NCBI GenBank assembly: GCA_021783935.1
Contig: JAJXTK010000235.1
Location: 1-8,823 of the forward strand
Source: Myxococcales bacterium
Lineage (GTDB): Bacteria > Myxococcota_A > Polyangia > Polyangiales > JADJMO01
Length of the DNA stretch: 8,823 nt
Direction: 5' to 3'
The stretch's first letter is position 1; each line of letters begins with the position of its first letter. Position numbers and translations under genes: made by a program. Below the pieces are notes generated by a model. It did no database searches. It saw nothing but the letters and a program-made list of their open reading frames with translations, and had not been told where the DNA came from. Shown here in pieces: positions 1 to 5,189 of this stretch.

Positions 1-13
1 CTTGGTTTAGCTT

Positions 14-583
14 CTATGCGTCGAAGTGGAGCTTGGTCACGAGCTCCGGGGGCAAGCCCACCTTGATCATGCACTTGTCGATCGTGGCGCCCGTGCCGGA
101 GGCGCACTTGTCGTTCATGGACGCGATCGCCGTCTTCTTCTTCGCCCCGGACGCCTCCGGCGCTGCTTGGCCGCGCTCGTCGTCCTTGAAGATGATGATC
201 TTCGCGTCCTGCCCGCCGAGCTCGACGACGGAGCCGACGTCCGGGTGCAAGTGCTCGACGGCGAGCGTGACGGCGTTGACCTCCTGCACGAACTTGCCGC
301 CGACGGGCGCGGCGAGCGGGCCGGAGCCCGAGCCGGTGAGGAAGATGCGCCAGCCGCTCCTCGGCGAGCGCCCGAAGGCCGCCTCGATGCGCTCGAGGAA
401 CTCGAGCACCTTCTCGGGCTGCTTGGTCTGGTGGCGCTGGTAGTCGCTCCAGAGGATCTCCTTCGTGCTCGGATCGATCACGACCGCCTTCACGGTCGTC
501 GAGCCGACGTCCATGCCGATCGCCAGCTCGCCGGTGTTCGGGCGCGGCGCATCCATCGCGATCGGGCTCTCGGTGCTCGGCAT
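14..583 (-). CDS. BadF/BadG/BcrA/HgdC-type acyl-CoA dehydratase activase, C-terminally truncated
   Basis: ASKHA-fold ATPase of the family that activates 2-hydroxyacyl-CoA dehydratases and benzoyl-CoA reductases by ATP-driven electron transfer from a [4Fe-4S] cluster. Seen in the 189 residues: phosphate-1 loop IGMDVGSTTVKAVVID (22-37), LTGSGSG (82-88), phosphate-2 loop ELGGQDAK (121-128), and SMNDKCASGTG (155-165) with Cys160, the first of the two cluster cysteines in the family. The second (usually in AKCGVFAE) is absent because translation stops after LHFDA. The frame beyond the TAG reads KLNQ to the window edge, and the family normally continues here. I chose the ATG at 581-583 because GGAGGAG lies just upstream and the longer frame only adds atypical residues. 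The KKK..SMNDKC spacing resembles the long fused activases (inference). The gene is divergent from a TetR regulator that may control it. It is probably a broken gene or a sequence-edge error. Confidence 0.82.
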   Translation of the reverse strand: MPSTESPIAMDAPRPNTGELAIGMDVGSTTVKAVVIDPSTKEILWSDYQRHQTKQPEKVLEFLERIEAAFGRSPRSGWRIFLTGSGSGPLAAPVGGKFVQEVNAVTLAVEHLHPDVGSVVELGGQDAKIIIFKDDERGQAAPEASGAKKKTAIASMNDKCASGTGATIDKCMIKVGLPPELVTKLHFDA

Positions 584-693
584 GGCTCCTCCGGGTCGGG
601 CGACTGACACTCGCGTCTGATCCGAGGGCCACTTCGACGACAACTGGCCGCATTTGCGGCCTGCCGAAGCGATCCCGACGGAGCCAGCCATGG

Positions 694-715
694 CTAGACT
701 GGCATGTCAGTCTAG
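694..715. promoter_or_regulatory. Near-perfect 22-bp palindrome, probable TetR operator
   Basis: The arms CTAGACTG (694-701) and CAGTCTAG (708-715) are exact reverse complements. The centre reads GCATGT, so 20 of 22 bases are symmetric. It sits in the 263-bp spacer between the divergent activase and TetR starts, 111 bp from the first and 131 bp from the second. Even-length palindromes of this size with TAGAC/GTCTA edges are typical of TetR-family dimer sites. A half-site-like GACTGACAC also occurs at 602-610. That this site binds the neighbouring regulator is inference. Confidence 0.7.
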
Positions 716-790
716 TGAGAGGTACCCGCAGATCACCAAAACGCGCAAGCCTTGCGTGCGCTCCCGCCGCGCGAATTTGCCGGGCGTTTT

Positions 791-810
791 CGTTCTCGAA
801 TCGCAGAACG
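791..810. promoter_or_regulatory. Secondary inverted repeat upstream of the TetR gene
   Basis: CGTTCT (791-796) and AGAACG (805-810) are exact reverse complements with an 8-nt centre, and the TTCGAA palindrome follows at 811-816. The site lies 36-56 bp upstream of the GTG start, in a place suited to autoregulation. Arms of 6 bp can occur by chance, so support is modest. Confidence 0.3.
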
Positions 811-846
811 TTCGAAACAGGGACGTCTCGGCTACCGTTCGGCGCC

Positions 847-1524
847 GTGACCGATCGCGAGGCCCGCCGCCAACAGATCCTCGATCGCGCGCGCGACGTG
901 TTCGCGCGCCGCGGCTACCACCAGGCGAAGATCGACGACATCGTCGCCGCCGCCGGCGTCGCGCGCGGCACCTTCTACCTGTACTTCCAAGACAAGCGCG
1001 CGATCTTCGAGGAGCTGTTCCGGCGCTTCTGGCAGAAGATCGTGGTGTCGATGGCGCGCATCGACGTCGAGCGCCCGGTCGAGCCGCAGGTGCTCGCGCA
1101 GATCCGACGCATCCTCGACGTCTTCCTCGACGATCCGGCGATGGCGAAGATCCTCCTGTCGGACGCGGCGGGGCTCGACGCGGAGTTCGATCGCCGCCTG
1201 CTCGCGTTCGCGAGCGACGCGGCGAAGCTCTTGGAGGACGCGCTGCGCGAGGGGCAGGATTGGGGCCTCGTGAAGCCGGGGAGCCCGAGCGTGCTCGGCT
1301 TCTTCCTGGTCGGCGGCGTCAAGGAGGTGCTGCTCCAGATGGTGCGCTCCTCGATGCCGATCGATCGCGAGGCCACCACGCGCGACATCTACGCGGTGCT
1401 CGCGCGCGGCATCCTCGTCGAGACGCCGAAGGTCAAGGCTAGAGCCGCCGCCGCGGGGGCCAAGAGGCCGAAGGGAGTCGGCGCCAAGGGCGCGCCCAAG
1501 CGCAAGAAGACGCTCGCGGGGTGA
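847..1524 (+). CDS. TetR/AcrR-family transcriptional regulator
   Basis: One-component repressor-type regulator of 225 aa, a normal TetR length. The N-terminal DNA-binding domain is clear: helix 1 RRQQILDRARDVFARRGY (7-24), then the helix-turn-helix TKID-like segment AKIDDIVAAAGVARGTFYLYF (27-47), ending in the family hallmark GTFYLYFQDKRAIF. Residues 60-194 form the variable helical ligand/dimer domain, with no feature that identifies the ligand. The last 31 residues (195-225) are a Lys/Ala/Gly-rich basic tail, unusual for TetR proteins. I chose GTG 847 because TDREARRQQI is a standard TetR beginning. The frame remains open to a GTG at 715, but those 44 extra residues look non-coding. No good Shine-Dalgarno sequence is visible. 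It is divergent from the activase and converges on the methyltransferase. Control of the activase is inferred from position. Confidence 0.9.
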   Translation: MTDREARRQQILDRARDVFARRGYHQAKIDDIVAAAGVARGTFYLYFQDKRAIFEELFRRFWQKIVVSMARIDVERPVEPQVLAQIRRILDVFLDDPAMAKILLSDAAGLDAEFDRRLLAFASDAAKLLEDALREGQDWGLVKPGSPSVLGFFLVGGVKEVLLQMVRSSMPIDREATTRDIYAVLARGILVETPKVKARAAAAGAKRPKGVGAKGAPKRKKTLAG

Positions 1525-1560
1525 GGCACGCTCGCCCGCGCGCGCGCCTCAGCGTGCCTC
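1523..1560 (+). terminator. Hairpin at the 3' end of the TetR gene
   Basis: Exact 10-bp arms GAGGCACGCT (1523-1532) and AGCGTGCCTC (1551-1560) enclose an 18-nt GC-rich loop. The stem begins inside the TGA stop codon. No T tract follows, so it is a terminator-like or 3'-stabilising stem rather than a classical intrinsic terminator. Confidence 0.5.
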
Positions 1561-1627
1561 GGGCTCGGCGACGAGCTACGCGGGGACGACGCCGCCGTTC
1601 GGCGTGACGTGTCCGTGAGCCGAGCCC
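1561..1627. repeat. Nested inverted repeats in the convergent spacer
   Basis: An outer pair, GGGCTCGGC (1561-1569) with GCCGAGCCC (1619-1627), encloses an inner hairpin, ACGCCG (1589-1594) with CGGCGT (1600-1605) and a 5-nt loop. GGAC (1584-1587) can also pair with GTCC (1611-1614). It abuts the TetR 3' hairpin. The function is unknown. Confidence 0.4.
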
Positions 1628-1647
1628 CGGCGCCGTGAGACCGACGG

Positions 1648-1687
1648 GCACGAGCGTGATCGCCCCCTCCCGCGACCACGCTCGTGC
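1648..1687 (-). terminator. Hairpin at the 3' end of the methyltransferase gene
   Basis: Exact 11-bp arms GCACGAGCGTG (1648-1658) and CACGCTCGTGC (1677-1687) enclose an 18-nt loop. The stem starts 9 nt beyond the methyltransferase stop on the minus strand. No T tract follows. It probably ends or protects that transcript. Confidence 0.5.
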
Positions 1688-1696
1688 TCGCACCGC

Positions 1697-2416
1697 TCAG
1701 GCGGGCCGCCGCAGCAGATCGACGCGCACGGGCGTCTCGAAGCGCGCGCCGCTCGGCGTCAGGTGCGCTTCGAAGCGCGCCTTCACGAGCGCGTGGAGCT
1801 CCGGCGAGAGGCGGTGCTGCGTGTGCGTGACGTTCAGCATGCGCGCTTCGAACTCCGCGAAGTCGGCGTAGAGCGTCGGCGTGTCGAAGAAGCGCTGGGT
1901 GACGAGCTCGAGCGCCCCGGCGGCGACGGCGCGCTGCAGGGCGGCGAAGGCCTCCTCGCGCACGGCCTGCTCGTCGTGGAAGAGCCGGATGATCTCGTTG
2001 AAGGCGCCGGCGAAGACCGGCTCCGAGACGTAGGCGAGCCCGCCCGGGCGCAGCACGCGTCGGATCTCGGCGAGCGCGCGGTCGAGCCTGGCCGTGGGCA
2101 CGTGGTGCAGCGACCGGAACAGCAGCACGCGATCGAAGCTGCCGTCGGCCGCAGGGATCTCCTCGGCGCCGCCGAGGCCGAAGGTCACGTTGGGGAGGTC
2201 GCCGAGCCGGAGGTTCTTCTGGTGCTGGATCACGTCGACCTCGAGCGCGAGGATCGACGCGCTCGGGTGCGCCTCGGCGATCGCCCGGGTCTTCTGCGCC
2301 GCGCCGCACCCGAGCTCGAGGACGCGCGCGCCGTCGAGCGCCAGCAGCGCCTCGTAGACCTCTCGTTCGTCGCAGACGGGGCGCGGGCCGGGCTCTTGGA
2401 TGCGCATGGTGCTCAT
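1697..2416 (-). CDS. Class I SAM-dependent methyltransferase (UbiE/Methyltransf_11-like)
   Basis: Predicted cytosolic methyltransferase of 239 aa. SAM-binding Rossmann motifs are in canonical order: motif I VLELGCGA (32-39), the acidic end of strand 2 at ALEVD (57-61), AEEIPAADGSFDRVLLF (84-100) followed by RSLHHV, and the strand 5 motif VLRPGGLAYVSEP (121-133). The C-terminal 105 residues are helical and variable, as in enzymes that place a substrate lid there. Nothing in the sequence fixes the substrate, so a small molecule, quinone or natural product are all possible. I chose ATG 2414-2416 because the longer frame adds 35 Arg-rich residues that look non-coding. A second ATG at codon 4 is equally usable, and neither has a strong ribosome-binding site. 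The gene stands alone, converging on the TetR gene and separated from the lipoprotein gene by a hairpin. Confidence 0.85.
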   Translation of the reverse strand: MSTMRIQEPGPRPVCDEREVYEALLALDGARVLELGCGAAQKTRAIAEAHPSASILALEVDVIQHQKNLRLGDLPNVTFGLGGAEEIPAADGSFDRVLLFRSLHHVPTARLDRALAEIRRVLRPGGLAYVSEPVFAGAFNEIIRLFHDEQAVREEAFAALQRAVAAGALELVTQRFFDTPTLYADFAEFEARMLNVTHTQHRLSPELHALVKARFEAHLTPSGARFETPVRVDLLRRPA

Positions 2417-2476
2417 GGGGCGTGACTCTGCCTCACGCAGCGGCGGCCGTCGCTCGCGCGCGAGCGCCGGGCTTCG

Positions 2477-2505
2477 AACGACAAGAGGGAGCGATCGTCG
2501 CTCCC
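2477..2505 (-). terminator. Probable intrinsic terminator of the lipoprotein gene
   Basis: On the minus strand GGGAGCGA, a 3-nt loop and TCGCTCCC form an exact 8-bp stem (2487-2494 with 2498-2505). It is followed by TCTTGTCGTT, the most T-rich run near any hairpin in this window. It lies about 95 nt beyond the lipoprotein stop and 71 nt before the methyltransferase start, separating the two same-strand genes. Confidence 0.5.
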
Positions 2506-2600
2506 CCTCGTGATGGGTCAAGGATGCGTCGCAGGCGGTGCGCCTTCGGCGCGCGGGGCGTCTCCCGCCGACCGAGCTGCGCGAGCGGGCGCGCGACGAG

Positions 2601-3002
2601 CTACTTCTCGTCCTTGTCGTCGGCCTTCTTGTCGGCCTTGTCGTCCCCCTTGTCGTCGGCCTTCTTCTCGGCCTTCTTCTCGGCCTTCTCGATCTTCTTC
2701 TCGCTCTTGCCGAGGTCGCACTTCTCGAGGTCCTTGAACTCCTTGGCGTCCATGACGCACGAGGCGGCCTTCTTGTACTCGTCGGGCTTCTCCGCCTTCA
2801 TCTTGTCGAGCTCGGTCGTGCAGTCGCCCTTCATCTTCGTCTTGTCGGCGTCGGACATGTCCTTGCCGAACGCCTTCATCATCTTCTCGATCTCGGGCGT
2901 CGCGATGTCGCCGAAATGGCCGCAGACCTTCTCGGGCGACGGCGTGCAGCCGGCGAAGAGTGCGGCAGCGAGCGAGGCAGCGAGGACGTAGTGGATGCGC
3001 AT
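2601..3002 (-). CDS. Small cysteine-containing lipoprotein with Lys/Asp/Glu-rich tail
   Basis: Predicted lipoprotein of 133 aa, function unknown. The signal sequence is MRIHYVLAASLAAALFAGC, with lipobox LFAG-C and lipidated Cys19. The mature part (20-98) is helical with four further cysteines (27, 61, 82, 95), enough for two disulfides in the periplasm. Residues 99-133 are almost only Lys, Asp, Glu and Ala and are likely an extended or coiled-coil tail. The tail is encoded by imprecise DNA repeats, so it may vary in length between strains. I chose ATG 3000-3002 because the signal peptide begins there, GGAAAGAGAG lies upstream, and the upstream extension is Arg-rich and implausible. The stop is TAG. 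It looks like a monocistronic gene, with a terminator-like hairpin downstream and phased repeats upstream. I recognise no named family. Confidence 0.8.
   Translation of the reverse strand: MRIHYVLAASLAAALFAGCTPSPEKVCGHFGDIATPEIEKMMKAFGKDMSDADKTKMKGDCTTELDKMKAEKPDEYKKAASCVMDAKEFKDLEKCDLGKSEKKIEKAEKKAEKKADDKGDDKADKKADDKDEK
2604..2706. repeat. Short imperfect tandem repeats encoding the Lys-rich tail
   Basis: A 19-nt sequence (CCTTGTCGTCGGCCTTCTT) occurs exactly at 2612-2630 and 2648-2666, 36 bp (12 codons) apart. A 12-bp unit, CGGCCTTCTTCT, is repeated exactly at 2657-2668 and 2669-2680 and partly at 2681-2690. All periods are multiples of three, so copy-number change would keep the frame. Confidence 0.75.
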
Positions 3003-3047
3003 TGGGAGCTCTCTTTCCGGCGCCAGTTGGGCCACGTTCGGAGACGC

Positions 3048-3080
3048 CGACCCTATCACGAGCCTAATGCGACCCTTATA
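3048..3080. promoter_or_regulatory. Three phased 11-bp direct repeats upstream of the lipoprotein gene
   Basis: Three contiguous 11-mers occur on the plus strand: CGACCCTATCA (3048-3058), CGAGCCTAATG (3059-3069) and CGACCCTTATA (3070-3080). They share CGASCCTWAT-like bases at one helical turn. They lie 46-78 bp upstream of the lipoprotein ATG in an unusually A/T-containing patch that probably also holds the promoter. On the minus strand TTGTAT (3083-3078) and TGATAG (3058-3053) could serve as -35 and -10, though the 19-bp spacing is poor. An array of activator sites is possible. Confidence 0.4.
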
Positions 3081-3218
3081 CAATCGACCGAGCCGCGGCC
3101 GCGCCCGACGTGAACGCCCGCGCACCTGCGATGGACGGCAGTGGAGCGCGGCGGGGGAGCCTCGGACCAGCGAGGCGCGCCGAGCCAGACGTCGCCGCTC
3201 GCGCTGCGGCCCCGCGCC

Positions 3219-4088
3219 TCAGCCGGCGATCTTCGTGATCGCGAGCGCGGTCGCGACGTAGGTGGCCGCCTCGAGCGCGCCGACGCCGACGTCGCGCTCC
3301 CGGCCGATCGCGTAATCGAGCTTGCCGGCGCGCAGCGAGGGGCGCGCGCCGAGCAGGAGCCCTTCGACCACGAGCTGGCGCATCGGGTAGAACAAGAACC
3401 CCCAGACGAGCGCGAGGCCGTACGCCTCGAGCGACCGCGCCCAGCCGAGGAACGGCCCCTCGACGGCGTGCCCGACGAGGATCGCGACGCCGACCGCGCA
3501 GCCGGCGTACGACAGGGCCGCGGCGAGGTTGCCCGCGGCGATCTCCCCCTCGTCGTCGTAGGTGGTGAGCCAGCGGAACGCCGTCGTGAGCACGTAGAAG
3601 CTCAGTTGCGCGAGCACGAAGAAGGCCGCCGACACGCCGAGGCCGTGCAGATCGGTGCCCGAGACGGCGCGCGCGACGATGACGCCGGTGGCGATCGCGT
3701 GCGCGCCGGCGGCCAGCCCCGCGGCGACGTTGCCGCGCGCGAGCTCGGCCGGGAGCCGCGACTTGATCAGCACCAGCACGCCGAGGCGCACGAAGGCGAC
3801 GAACAGGACGATCGCGGCGACGCCGTAGGCGACGACCCAGGTCAGGTCCGAGGCGAGCGAGCGGCCGACCACCGACCCCGTGACGAGCGAGCCCGCGATG
3901 AGGAGCACCCCCCCCACGTTGCCCGCCTGCAAGAGCGCGCGCGCAGCGTTTCGCTCGTCGGACGGCCCCTTTGCGGCGCCGCCGCGGGGGCGACCGCTCG
4001 GGATCGCGAGCCGCTGCACGCCGAGGTACGCGAGCAGGAGGCCGAGCGTGGTCCCGACCCCGAAGCCGAGGAGATAGAGCGGAGACAT
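3219..4088 (-). CDS. Polytopic inner-membrane protein with tandem DUF350-like repeats
   Basis: Membrane protein of 289 aa with about eight hydrophobic segments (near 4-24, 56-76, 84-109, 120-141, 150-171, 186-206, 223-245, 269-286). After the first helix the sequence is modular. Three units of about 65 residues each open with a G-N-V/L motif followed by small residues (GNVGG at 56, GNVAAG at 119, GNLAAA at 186) and carry two helices. A half unit (GVGALEAATYVATALAI, 268-284) closes the protein. This matches the DUF350 two-helix repeat, whose biochemical role is not established. Charged hinge sequences such as TTYDDEGE (175-182) separate units. I chose ATG 4086-4088 because the first helix begins there; no clear ribosome-binding site is visible. 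It is divergent from the SurA-like gene across a 116-bp spacer. Transport or envelope-stress roles would be guesses. Confidence 0.78.
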   Translation of the reverse strand: MSPLYLLGFGVGTTLGLLLAYLGVQRLAIPSGRPRGGAAKGPSDERNAARALLQAGNVGGVLLIAGSLVTGSVVGRSLASDLTWVVAYGVAAIVLFVAFVRLGVLVLIKSRLPAELARGNVAAGLAAGAHAIATGVIVARAVSGTDLHGLGVSAAFFVLAQLSFYVLTTAFRWLTTYDDEGEIAAGNLAAALSYAGCAVGVAILVGHAVEGPFLGWARSLEAYGLALVWGFLFYPMRQLVVEGLLLGARPSLRAGKLDYAIGRERDVGVGALEAATYVATALAITKIAG

Positions 4089-4204
4089 CGCGACGCCGGC
4101 GAGCTTATCCGTTCCGCGCGAGAGGCGGCGCGCTCGCTCGCGGGGCCCGCTCCGCGGCGCCAGCGGGCATCCCGGCGCGCTCCGTGCTAGCCGTCGCAGA
4201 TCGC

Positions 4205-5173
4205 ATGCGCCGGCGGCTCCTCTCGCTCCCCATCGCCCTGCTCCTCGCGGGGCTCGCGCTGGCCACGCCCGTCGGGGCGACCGTGGTCGAGAAGGTCGTC
4301 GCCATCGTCGGGGATCAGCCGATTCTGCTCAGCGAGCTGAACGAGCGCGCGCGGCCGTACCTGATCAAGATCTACTCGGGCGTGCCGAAGATGCAGCAGG
4401 ACGTCGCCATCGCCGAGATGCGCGTCGAGCTGATCAAGAAGATGGTCGAGGAGCGCCTGGTCGCGATCTCGGCCGACAAGCTGAGCGTGACGGTCACGAC
4501 CAAGGAGGTCGACGACGCGATCAAGCTCAAGGCCGCCGACGAGCGGAAGTCGACCGCCGAGGTGATGGCCGAGTCTGCGCGACTCGGGATGACGGAGGCC
4601 GACTACCGCGACGAGGTCCGACGCGAGCTGCTGTTCGGCAAGATGCTCGAGACGCGCGTGCGCGGGCGCGTGCGCCCCTCCGAGGACGACGCGCGCGAGT
4701 ACTACCAGCGCCTGCAGGTGCAGGAGCGGCGCATGCAGCAGTGGCACGGCGCGATCCTCACGCTCAAGCTGCCCGACGGGCCCGACGGCGAGCGCGTGCG
4801 CGAGCTCGCGGACTCGATCATCAAGCAGGCGCGCAACGGCGTCGATTTCGCCTTCCTCGCCCGCAAGTACAGCGCCGACGCGGCGACGCGCGACAAGGGG
4901 GGCGACCTCGGCTGGCGCGCGGCGACGGGGCTCGGCAAGCCGCTCGACGAGGCCATCCTCCGGCTCGATCGTGGCGAGATCTCCGAGCCGCTGATCGCCG
5001 ACTCGACCATCACGATCGTCAAGATCCTCGATCGCGAGCAGTCGCAGATCCCCGAGTACGACAAGGTCCGCGACGCCGTCTGGGGGCGCGTGCGAGACGA
5101 GCTGATGCAGAAGCAGATCAAGCTCTGGCTCGACGAGCTGAAGCAAGGCGTCTACATCAAGGTCCAGCTCTGA
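4205..5173 (+). CDS. SurA-like periplasmic peptidyl-prolyl cis-trans isomerase (parvulin type)
   Basis: Predicted periplasmic chaperone/foldase of 322 aa that assists outer-membrane protein folding. It has a Sec signal peptide at 1-25 (RRR, hydrophobic core, cleavage after PVGA). A SurA N-terminal domain starts with VVEKVVAIVGDQPILLSEL (27-45) and continues as helices to about 165. One parvulin domain spans about 177-277, with the conserved KYSADAATRDKGGDLGW stretch (221-237) and a GEISEPL segment (257-263). A C-terminal helix (286-315) resembles the SurA return helix. E. coli SurA is 428 aa with two parvulin domains; this protein has one, as do many SurA-like proteins outside Enterobacteria. 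I chose ATG 4205 because the signal peptide starts there, and an in-frame GTG lies 21 nt upstream. It is followed after 16 bp by the uracil-DNA glycosylase gene, so the two are probably cotranscribed. Confidence 0.9.
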   Translation: MRRRLLSLPIALLLAGLALATPVGATVVEKVVAIVGDQPILLSELNERARPYLIKIYSGVPKMQQDVAIAEMRVELIKKMVEERLVAISADKLSVTVTTKEVDDAIKLKAADERKSTAEVMAESARLGMTEADYRDEVRRELLFGKMLETRVRGRVRPSEDDAREYYQRLQVQERRMQQWHGAILTLKLPDGPDGERVRELADSIIKQARNGVDFAFLARKYSADAATRDKGGDLGWRAATGLGKPLDEAILRLDRGEISEPLIADSTITIVKILDREQSQIPEYDKVRDAVWGRVRDELMQKQIKLWLDELKQGVYIKVQL

Positions 5174-5189
5174 GGCTCGGCGTCGGCGC

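Noticed and set aside
777..838. Possible sigma-70 promoter elements before the TetR gene (TTGCCG; TTCGAA with TACCGT)
   Set aside because: The spacing and hexamer matches are too poor to call. A TACCGT -10 would imply a nearly leaderless transcript, which the sequence alone cannot show.
715..846. Upstream extension of the TetR gene from a GTG at 715
   Set aside because: The 44 extra residues have no TetR resemblance and would overlap both inverted repeats. The family N-terminus fits the GTG at 847.
4117..4142. CGCGAG/CTCGCG inverted repeat between the DUF350 and SurA-like genes
   Set aside because: Six-base arms of pure G+C-biased sequence are common here, and nothing else marks it as an operator.
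3141..4190. Plus-strand open frame of 349 codons opposite the DUF350 gene
   Set aside because: The translation is Arg/Glu/Ala-rich low complexity with no domain, typical of an antisense shadow in G+C-rich DNA. The opposite strand encodes a clear membrane protein.
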